Source: Pseudomonadota bacterium (GTDB lineage: Bacteria > Pseudomonadota > Alphaproteobacteria > Rhizobiales > Rhizobiaceae). Taken from it: a stretch of 6,128 nt of DNA. Of this stretch, positions 1-6,128 are shown piece by piece. Both the position numbers and the translations under genes were made by a program. The stretch is from NCBI GenBank assembly GCA_023451915.1, contig JAEXXS010000132.1, positions 1 to 6,128 of the forward strand, in the 5' to 3' direction. Position 1 is the stretch's first letter, and each line of letters opens with the position of its first letter. The notes under the pieces are model-generated. The model had not been told where the DNA came from. It did not search any database and saw nothing but the letters and a program-made list of their open reading frames with translations.

Positions 1-602
1 GCATAGGCGCGGCCCATTTCCTCAATCGCGAAGACAATCCCGGCCAGCGGCGTGTTGAAGGCTGCGGCGATACCGGCCGCCGATCCGGCGAGGATGAGCC
101 CGCGCGCCTGTTCCATGCCGCCGATCCGTGCCGATTGCAGCATGATGGACGCGCCGATCTGCACGGTTGGACCTTCGCGCCCGATGGATGCGCCGCAGAA
201 AAGGCCCACGACGGTGAGCACAATCTTGCCGATGGCAATCCGGATCGACAGAAGCATCGAGCGGTCCTGATGGTCGTCGAGATGCCGCGCAGCGATAGCT
301 TGGGGAATACCGCTGCCGCCGGAATTCGGAAACCAGGCAATGGCGATCCACGAACAGGCCATGAAGCCGAGCGGTGTGATGACAAGCGGCAGCCAGGCGC
401 GCCAGACAGGGCCGCCGGTGCTATCCGTCAACGCCTTGAACCAGTTCTGCGCGATGTCGGCGGCTTCCGCAAAACCGACGCTGATGATGCCGATGGCAAG
501 CGCGCCGCACCAGAATACAAGCCGCGGTTTCCAGAGCCGTGGCGACATCCACATCGCTCTGGAACGGCGGATCAACCGGACGCGCTTATACGACTTTCGC
601 AT
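1..602 (-). CDS. ClC-family chloride/proton antiporter, N-terminal part (cut by window edge)
   Basis: An inner-membrane protein of the ClC family, which exchanges or conducts chloride and protons. The minus-strand frame starts with ATG at 602-600 and stays open to base 1, giving 200 complete residues, roughly half or less of a usual ClC protein. It carries the family signatures in order: GSGIPQ (Ser about residue 97, chloride-binding loop), GREGPTVQIGAS with the gating glutamate at residue 143, and FNTPLAGIVFAIEEM with a Glu pair at 194-195 corresponding to the proton-glutamate region of E. coli ClC-ec1. Having both glutamates favours an antiporter over a passive channel. A basic N-terminus (residues 1-27) precedes a first hydrophobic helix at about 28-48. 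The start is supported by AAGGGGAG at 613-606 and an in-frame stop upstream at 641-639. It is divergent from guaB and probably functionally unrelated. Any C-terminal CBS domains lie outside the window. Confidence 0.93.
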   Translation of the reverse strand, partial: MRKSYKRVRLIRRSRAMWMSPRLWKPRLVFWCGALAIGIISVGFAEAADIAQNWFKALTDSTGGPVWRAWLPLVITPLGFMACSWIAIAWFPNSGGSGIPQAIAARHLDDHQDRSMLLSIRIAIGKIVLTVVGLFCGASIGREGPTVQIGASIMLQSARIGGMEQARGLILAGSAAGIAAAFNTPLAGIVFAIEEMGRAY

Positions 603-605
603 TAT

Positions 606-613
606 CTCCCCTT
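606..613 (-). promoter_or_regulatory. Shine-Dalgarno site of the ClC gene
   Basis: On the minus strand AAGGGGAG lies just before the ATG at 602-600, with 3 bases between its end and the start codon, or 5 bases if the core is read as AGGGG. This selects the start at 602 over in-frame ATGs at 554 and 548. Confidence 0.6.
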
Positions 614-644
614 GGGATCGGCATCGGATCTCAGCGGTCTATCA

Positions 645-659
645 CGCTAATTCTTAGCG
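645..659. repeat. Short dyad (CGCTAA-N3-TTAGCG) in the divergent clc/guaB intergenic region
   Basis: A perfect 6-base inverted repeat with a 3-base centre lies 43 bases upstream of the ClC start codon and about 145 bases upstream of guaB. Short spaced dyads of this kind are typical of dimeric repressor sites, so it may be an operator for either divergent gene. No regulator can be named from the sequence, and a 6-base arm can arise by chance. Confidence 0.35.
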
Positions 660-744
660 GTAACTGAAACTTGTAACCAAAAGGCTTTCCATTTGGTCAT
701 AACCGTGTTACCAGCCGGTGCCAATTCAACCAAGTAAACCCTGA

Positions 745-2298
<1,554 letters not shown>

Positions 2299-2326
2299 AA
2301 TAAGCTCGCTTCAATCGAAGCCGATG

Positions 2327-2360
2327 AAAGCCGGAGCCTCGCGCTCCGGCTTTTGTTTTG
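2327..2360 (+). terminator. Intrinsic terminator of guaB
   Basis: An 11-base-pair perfect stem, AAAGCCGGAGC (2327-2337) with GCTCCGGCTTT (2343-2353), closes a five-base loop and runs into TTTTGTTTTG (2351-2360). It lies 28 bases after the guaB stop. A smaller 5-pair hairpin (GCTTC/GAAGC, 2308-2321) sits between. The structure should separate guaB transcription from the following genes. Confidence 0.9.
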
Positions 2361-2387
2361 ATTTGGCGATTGCCTTTTGCCTGTAAG
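2358..2387 (+). promoter_or_regulatory. Weak candidate promoter for the rsmB-thioesterase-nucleosidase genes
   Basis: TTGATT (2358-2363) and TGTAAG (2382-2387) are 18 bases apart and each matches four of six consensus positions. They lie just after the guaB terminator, where a new promoter is expected for the next gene. The match is too weak to be firm; TTGCCT (2370-2375) with TATGCC (2394-2399) is an alternative. Confidence 0.25.
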
Positions 2388-2415
2388 GAAGGCTATGCCG
2401 TGAAGGCTAATTGAT

Positions 2416-2421
2416 AAGGAG
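2416..2421 (+). promoter_or_regulatory. Shine-Dalgarno site of the RsmB-type methyltransferase gene
   Basis: AAGGAG lies 5 bases before the ATG at 2427 and fixes this as the start. Confidence 0.75.
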
Positions 2422-2426
2422 AAGCA

Positions 2427-3716
2427 ATGCGGCTTGGTGGACGCCTGCAGGCGGCAATCGAGGTTCTGGGCGATATCGAAGCGGGCAAACGCCCGGCTTC
2501 CGATGTGCTGAAGGACTGGGGTTCCGCTCATCGTTTCGCAGGCGCGGGCGACCGCGCGGTGATCGGCAACATCGTCTATGACGCACTGCGCCGTAAGCTC
2601 TCCATCGCATGGCGCATGGATACCGACGATGCGCGCGCCTTGGCCTTTGGCGCTTTGCTGGCCGATGGCGGCATGGATATCGCGGCCATCGACGCGGCGC
2701 TCCATGGCGACAAGTTTGCGCCCGAAACGCTGGAACAGGCACGCCGCATCGCATGGGAAAGCCGCGATAGCGCTGCCGCACCCGATTATGTTCAGGCCGA
2801 CGTGCCGGAATGGTGCGCCGCTTCGCTTCAAGAGCTTTTTGGGTCGCGCTGGGTGGAAGAAGGCAAGGCGCTTGCCACCCGCCCGCCGGTCGATTTGCGC
2901 GTCAACAGCCTGAAGGCGAAGCCGGAACAGACCCTTGCAGCCCTTGAAAAGGCTGGTGCTGCCCCCGCGCCCTTTCTGGCGCAGGCATTGCGTATTCCGC
3001 CGATTGAAGCGCTGGGCCGTCATCCGAATGTTCAGGGCGAACAGGCCTTTCTCGATGGCTGGTTCGAAGTGCAGGATCTGGGTTCGCAGCTTGCGGCACT
3101 TTTTGCTGGCGCCAAGCCGGGCGAACAGGTTCTCGATTATTGCGCTGGTGCGGGCGGCAAGACGCTGGCACTGGCGGCAGCCATGCAGAACAAGGGGCAG
3201 GTGCACGCCTATGATGCGGAACGTGCGCGCCTTTCGCCCATGCATGAGCGCTTGCAGCGCGCTGGCGTGCGCAACACACAGGTGCATGGCAATCTCGATG
3301 CGCTCGACCCGCTTACGGGTCATATGGACCTTGTGCTGACCGATGCGCCTTGCACGGGCTCCGGCACCTGGCGGCGCAGGCCGGATGCGAAATGGCGTCT
3401 TAACGACCAGCAGCTCGAACGCCGGGTTCAGGACCAGCACGAAGTGCTGGAAGCGGCCAGGCATTATGTGAAGCCCGGCGGGCGTCTCGCCTATGTCACC
3501 TGTTCGCTGTTTGCAGAAGAAAACACGCGGCAGGTCGCGCGCTTTCTGGCCGACAATCCCGATTTCACGGAAATGCCTGCGCAGCCGCTGTGGCAGTCGG
3601 TCGTGACGGATGCCGATGGTGCGGAACCGGTATTTCCACCGCATGGCAGTGTGTTTTCCCCATTGTCCACCGGCACGGACGGGTTTTATGTGAGTGTCAT
3701 GAAGAAAGCGAACTAA
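2427..3716 (+). CDS. rsmB: RsmB/NOP-family SAM-dependent rRNA cytosine-C5 methyltransferase
   Basis: Predicted to methylate carbon 5 of a cytosine in ribosomal RNA (C967 of 16S rRNA for E. coli RsmB), using S-adenosylmethionine. The 429-residue protein has an N-terminal helical part (about 1-130, including GDRAVIGNIVYDAL) resembling the NusB-like RNA-binding domain of RsmB, though divergent. A linker region and a Rossmann catalytic domain follow. SAM-binding motif I is LDYCAGAGGKT at residues 236-246. Motif IV is DAPCTGSG with Cys309, and motif VI is TCS with Cys359. The two catalytic cysteines are 50 residues apart, as in E. coli RsmB (Cys325 and Cys375), and the length is the same. It begins the packed plus-strand trio; the next gene starts 15 bases after its stop. 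Related alphaproteobacteria usually carry a second RsmB/Sun protein elsewhere, so this copy may be a paralogue with a different target; the family call is firmer than the exact site. Confidence 0.93.
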   Translation: MRLGGRLQAAIEVLGDIEAGKRPASDVLKDWGSAHRFAGAGDRAVIGNIVYDALRRKLSIAWRMDTDDARALAFGALLADGGMDIAAIDAALHGDKFAPETLEQARRIAWESRDSAAAPDYVQADVPEWCAASLQELFGSRWVEEGKALATRPPVDLRVNSLKAKPEQTLAALEKAGAAPAPFLAQALRIPPIEALGRHPNVQGEQAFLDGWFEVQDLGSQLAALFAGAKPGEQVLDYCAGAGGKTLALAAAMQNKGQVHAYDAERARLSPMHERLQRAGVRNTQVHGNLDALDPLTGHMDLVLTDAPCTGSGTWRRRPDAKWRLNDQQLERRVQDQHEVLEAARHYVKPGGRLAYVTCSLFAEENTRQVARFLADNPDFTEMPAQPLWQSVVTDADGAEPVFPPHGSVFSPLSTGTDGFYVSVMKKAN

Positions 3717-3731
3717 GACAACGGGGATTAA

Positions 3732-4187
3732 ATGTCAGCGCATCGCATAGCCGAACCGGATTTCAAGGAACGCGTCGAGGAAAGTTTCGGGCGGCAGGCC
3801 GCCATGAAGCTGATCGGCGCAGAACTGACGCGATGCGAACCCGGGATTGTCGAAGTGGAAATGCCGTTCCGGGAGGAACTCACCCAGCAGCACGGCATTT
3901 TGCATGCGGGCATGATTTCAGCGGCGCTCGATTCCGCCTGCGGTTATGCGGCGCTTACCCTGATGCCTGCCGACGCGGCGGTGCTGACCATCGAATTCAA
4001 GGTCAATCTGCTGGCGCCCGGCAAGGGCGAACGCTTCCTGTTTCGCGGCGAGGTCACAAAGCCCGGCCGCACGATCATGGTCAGCGACGGGCAGGCTTTC
4101 GCCGTAACCGATACGGAAGTTCGTCTTATTGCCACAATGACAGGCACGATGATGGTCGTGCAGGATCGCAAAGGTTTGCAAGGATAG
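3732..4187 (+). CDS. PaaI-type hotdog-fold acyl-CoA thioesterase
   Basis: Predicted small cytosolic thioesterase that hydrolyses an acyl- or aryl-CoA; the substrate is unknown. The 151 residues match a single hotdog domain of the PaaI/YdiI class. The signature is QHGILHAGMISAALDSACGY, with His54-Gly55 at the start of the central helix and the likely catalytic Asp67. The strand LTIEFKVNLLAPGKGE follows, then a C-terminal half (about residues 105-151) rich in beta-branched and hydrophobic residues that fits the remaining sheet. No signal peptide or membrane helix is visible. It starts 15 bases after the methyltransferase stop, with a modest GGGG Shine-Dalgarno (3723-3726), and ends 10 bases before the next gene, so co-transcription is likely. 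Nothing in purine metabolism obviously needs it; the link to its neighbours may only be shared transcription. The fold class is well supported, the substrate is not. Confidence 0.87.
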   Translation: MSAHRIAEPDFKERVEESFGRQAAMKLIGAELTRCEPGIVEVEMPFREELTQQHGILHAGMISAALDSACGYAALTLMPADAAVLTIEFKVNLLAPGKGERFLFRGEVTKPGRTIMVSDGQAFAVTDTEVRLIATMTGTMMVVQDRKGLQG

Positions 4188-4197
4188 GGCTACAGGG

Positions 4198-4848
4198 ATG
4201 TTGAAGACCGTTGCCGGAAGACGCCTGCTTTACGTCATGGCTGCCGACGCCGAATATGGGCGTCATCTGGCCAAGCTCTTCGACCCGCTGATGATCGGCG
4301 TTGGGCCGGTTGAGGCGGCGATCAACCTCTCCCGTGCGTTGTTCCGCATGGAGCGCGACGGCGAAGAGCCCGATCTGGTGGTCTCGCTCGGCTCTGCAGG
4401 TTCCGCGAAACTGCCGCAGGCCGAAGTATTTCAGGTCTCCTCGGTTTCCTATCGCGATATGGATGCTTCGCCGCTCGGCTTCGAGAAGGGACTGACGCCA
4501 TTTCTCGATCTGCCGAAGATGATCAAGCTGCCGTATCAGGTGGCAGGCCTCGCCAGCGCCACGCTATCGACCGGCGGTAATGTCGTGTCGGGCAAGGTCT
4601 ATGAAACCATCGATGCCGATATGGTGGATATGGAGACATTCGCCTGCCTGCGCGCCTGCCAGATCCATGGTGTGCCGCTCTATGGCCTGCGCGGCATTTC
4701 GGACGGTGCGGACGAACTGCATCATGTCGGCGACTGGACGCAATATCTGCATGTCATCGACGAAAAAATGGCGGTTGCGGTGGAGGAACTGGAAGCGGCC
4801 ATTGCCGATGGACTTTTGCCACCTCCTGACAATGGTGTGTCAGGATAG
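4198..4848 (+). CDS. 5'-methylthioadenosine/S-adenosylhomocysteine nucleosidase-like protein
   Basis: Predicted phosphorylase-superfamily nucleosidase that would cleave 5'-methylthioadenosine or S-adenosylhomocysteine to adenine and a thio-ribose. Motifs corresponding to E. coli MtnN are present in order: an N-terminal strand ending MAADAEYG (Glu19 aligning with Glu12), GVGPVEAA (for SGIGKVAA), VSLGSAGSA (for the NTGSAGG loop), VDMETFA with Glu146 (for VEMEA, Glu174), and RGISDGAD with Asp169 (for RAISDVAD, Asp197). The Glu-Asp spacing of 23 residues is identical. At 216 residues it is shorter than E. coli MtnN (232), chiefly because about 22 residues between Glu19 and the GVG motif are missing, a region holding a beta-hairpin in MtnN. 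It starts 10 bases after the thioesterase stop; AGGATAGGG (4181-4189), overlapping that stop, can serve as Shine-Dalgarno. Methyltransferase-derived S-adenosylhomocysteine is a plausible substrate. The superfamily is secure; exact activity is uncertain because of the divergence. Confidence 0.85.
   Translation: MLKTVAGRRLLYVMAADAEYGRHLAKLFDPLMIGVGPVEAAINLSRALFRMERDGEEPDLVVSLGSAGSAKLPQAEVFQVSSVSYRDMDASPLGFEKGLTPFLDLPKMIKLPYQVAGLASATLSTGGNVVSGKVYETIDADMVDMETFACLRACQIHGVPLYGLRGISDGADELHHVGDWTQYLHVIDEKMAVAVEELEAAIADGLLPPPDNGVSG
4824..4845 (+). repeat. Stem-loop at the 3' end of the nucleosidase gene
   Basis: TCCTGACA (4824-4831) and TGTCAGGA (4838-4845) form a perfect 8-base-pair stem with a six-base loop that ends inside the final codons, just before the TAG completing at 4848. 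No T-run follows (next bases GGCTTGTTCCTG), so it is not a convincing intrinsic terminator. It could stabilise the transcript end or slow polymerase before guaA. Confidence 0.5.
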
Positions 4849-4882
4849 GGCTTGTTCCTGTCGCGGCACTATTGAGGGAAGC

Positions 4883-4901
4883 GCATATAATCCGTATATG
4901 C
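4883..4901 (+). promoter_or_regulatory. Candidate guaA promoter: TATAAT box inside a palindrome
   Basis: A perfect -10 hexamer TATAAT (4886-4891) lies 59 bases before the guaA ATG. It sits inside the inverted repeat GCATATA-N5-TATATGC (7-base arms, 4883-4901), which would span from the -10 box to about the transcription start. No -35 hexamer is recognisable 15-20 bases upstream, nor an extended -10, so an activator may be needed, or the box may be accidental. The predicted leader would be about 50 bases. Confidence 0.4.
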
Positions 4902-4950
4902 CCACCACATAAACATTGCATCCTCACCCGTTTTTAAATAGATGCTGCAC

Positions 4951-6128
4951 ATGAGCACCACGGCACATCCTGACACAATCCTGATCATCGACTTTGGCAG
5001 CCAGGTCACGCAGCTGATTGCGCGACGTGTACGCGAAGCCAATGTCTATTGCGAAATCGTCCCGTTCCAGTCTGCGGAAGAGGCATTCCAGCGGTTGAAG
5101 CCGAAAGGCGTCATCCTCTCGGGCAGCCCGCATTCGACGACCGACATCGGCTCGCCCCGCGCGCCACAGGCGGTCTTCGACCAGGGCATTCCGGTTCTCG
5201 GCATCTGCTACGGCGAACAGACCATGTGCGCGCAGCTGGGCGGCAAGGTCGAAAGCGGCCATGACCGCGAATTTGGTCGCGCCTTCCTCGATGTGCAGGA
5301 AGACAGCCCGCTTTTTGCCGGCATCTGGGCCAAGGGCACCCGCCATCAGGTCTGGATGAGCCATGGCGACCGCGTCACCTCGCTTCCCGACGGTTTCACC
5401 ATCATCGGCACCTCGCCGAACGCACCTTTCGCGGCCATCGCCGATGAAAAGCGCAAATATTACGGCGTGCAGTTCCACCCGGAAGTCGTGCATACGCCGG
5501 ATGGCGCGAAGCTGTTGCAGAATTTCGTTCATCGCATTGTCGGCGTGAAGCCGGGCTGGACGATGGGCGCCTATCGCGAACAGGCTGTCGAGGCGATCCG
5601 CAAGCAAGTTGGCAGCGGCAAGGTTATCTGCGCGCTTTCCGGCGGCGTGGATTCGTCTGTCGCAGCGCTTCTGGCGCATGAAGCCATTGGCGACCAGCTG
5701 ACCTGCATTCTCGTCGATCATGGTCTGATGCGCAAAGATGAAGCTGCGCAGGTCGTGGAAATGTTCCGCGAACATTACAACTTGCCACTGATCCTTGTGG
5801 ACGCAGCTGATCGCTTTATCGGCGAACTCGAAGGCGAAAGCGATCCGGAAAAGAAGCGCAAGACGATTGGCCGTCTCTTCATCGAAGTGTTCGAAGAAGA
5901 AGCCAAGAAACTCGGCGGCGCGGATTTCCTCGTCCAGGGCACGCTTTATCCAGACGTCATCGAAAGCGTTTCCTTTACCGGGGGTCCTTCGGTCACGATC
6001 AAGTCGCACCACAATGTGGGCGGCCTGCCCGAGCGCATGAAGATGCAGCTCGTCGAGCCGCTGCGCGAATTGTTCAAGGACGAAGTTCGCCTGCTCGGCA
6101 AGGAACTCGGCCTGCCGGACAGCTTCAT
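4951..6128 (+). CDS. guaA: GMP synthase (glutamine-hydrolysing), N-terminal about three quarters (cut by window edge)
   Basis: Cytosolic enzyme that aminates XMP to GMP using glutamine and ATP, the step after GuaB. A total of 392 complete residues are visible of about 520 usual. The N-terminal class I glutamine amidotransferase domain (about 1-200) begins [18 protein letters not shown] and carries the triad: Cys86 in GICYGEQ (same number as in E. coli GuaA), His176 and Glu178 in VQFHPE. The ATP-pyrophosphatase domain follows, with P-loop LSGGVDSS (Ser230 to Ser236) and the conserved [10 protein letters not shown] and [10 protein letters not shown] segments. The dimerisation domain lies outside the window. 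Two in-frame ATGs exist, 4942 and 4951, with a TAG directly before the first. I chose 4951, giving MSTTAHPDT as in Brucella GuaA from memory. Neither has a Shine-Dalgarno sequence. It is 102 bases after the nucleosidase gene, with its own candidate promoter. Confidence 0.97.
   Translation, partial: MSTTAHPDTILIIDFGSQVTQLIARRVREANVYCEIVPFQSAEEAFQRLKPKGVILSGSPHSTTDIGSPRAPQAVFDQGIPVLGICYGEQTMCAQLGGKVESGHDREFGRAFLDVQEDSPLFAGIWAKGTRHQVWMSHGDRVTSLPDGFTIIGTSPNAPFAAIADEKRKYYGVQFHPEVVHTPDGAKLLQNFVHRIVGVKPGWTMGAYREQAVEAIRKQVGSGKVICALSGGVDSSVAALLAHEAIGDQLTCILVDHGLMRKDEAAQVVEMFREHYNLPLILVDAADRFIGELEGESDPEKKRKTIGRLFIEVFEEEAKKLGGADFLVQGTLYPDVIESVSFTGGPSVTIKSHHNVGGLPERMKMQLVEPLRELFKDEVRLLGKELGLPDSF

Noticed and set aside
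135..650. Plus-strand open frame (171 codons) over the ClC region
   Set aside because: The minus strand encodes GSGIPQ, GREGP and the other ClC motifs here; the plus-strand translation is low-complexity in character and matches nothing known to me.
671..703. TTGTAA (671-676) with CATAAC (698-703) as the guaB promoter
   Set aside because: The spacer of 21 bases is too long for a typical sigma-70 promoter and both hexamers are imperfect; I could not place the guaB promoter with confidence.
4872..4891. TTGAGG (4872-4877) as the -35 partner of TATAAT (4886-4891)
   Set aside because: The spacing is only 8 bases, far below the required range of about 16-18.
4942..4950. Upstream ATG as the guaA start, adding Met-Leu-His
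   Set aside because: It cannot be excluded, but it has no better ribosome binding site and the 4951 start gives the N-terminus I recall for Brucella GuaA.
4924..6012. Minus-strand open frame (362 codons) opposite guaA
   Set aside because: No domain is recognisable and it lies fully opposite the highly conserved GuaA coding sequence, as expected from codon bias in GC-rich genes.

Overview
This window looks like a purine-biosynthesis neighbourhood from an alphaproteobacterium of the order Hyphomicrobiales (Rhizobiales), most likely Brucella or Ochrobactrum. The GC-rich coding sequence, the gene order guaB - RsmB-type methyltransferase - thioesterase - MTA/SAH nucleosidase-like gene - guaA, and a GuaA protein that closely matches my memory of the Brucella form all point there. 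The genus is inferred from memory, not from a search. I see no insertion sequence, integrase, tRNA or CRISPR array.

Layout. Bases 1-602 (minus strand, cut by the window edge) encode the first 200 residues of a ClC-type chloride/proton antiporter. A 202-base divergent intergenic region (603-804) separates it from guaB and holds a short dyad, several GTAAC cores and, just before the guaB ribosome binding site, a long hairpin followed by a T-rich run. guaB (805-2298) is a complete IMP dehydrogenase and is followed by a clear intrinsic terminator (2327-2360). A tightly packed trio on the plus strand follows: an RsmB/NOP-family rRNA cytosine methyltransferase (2427-3716), a PaaI-type hotdog thioesterase (3732-4187) and an MTA/SAH nucleosidase-like protein (4198-4848), with gaps of 15 and 10 bases. 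After a 102-base gap containing a palindrome over a perfect TATAAT box, guaA (4951 to the window end) encodes GMP synthase; 392 complete residues are visible.

How the genes relate. GuaB (IMP to XMP) and GuaA (XMP to GMP) are the two consecutive steps of guanine nucleotide synthesis and flank the trio. The methyltransferase consumes S-adenosylmethionine and releases S-adenosylhomocysteine, which is a substrate of the nucleosidase family two genes downstream; the adenine released could re-enter the purine pool. That link is an inference. The thioesterase has no evident role in this scheme.

Most of the window is ordinary conserved housekeeping sequence. The points worth a second look are regulatory (possible attenuator before guaB, palindrome over the guaA -10 box, guaA start without a Shine-Dalgarno sequence) and the shortened nucleosidase-like protein. 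I see no evidence of a wholly new system.
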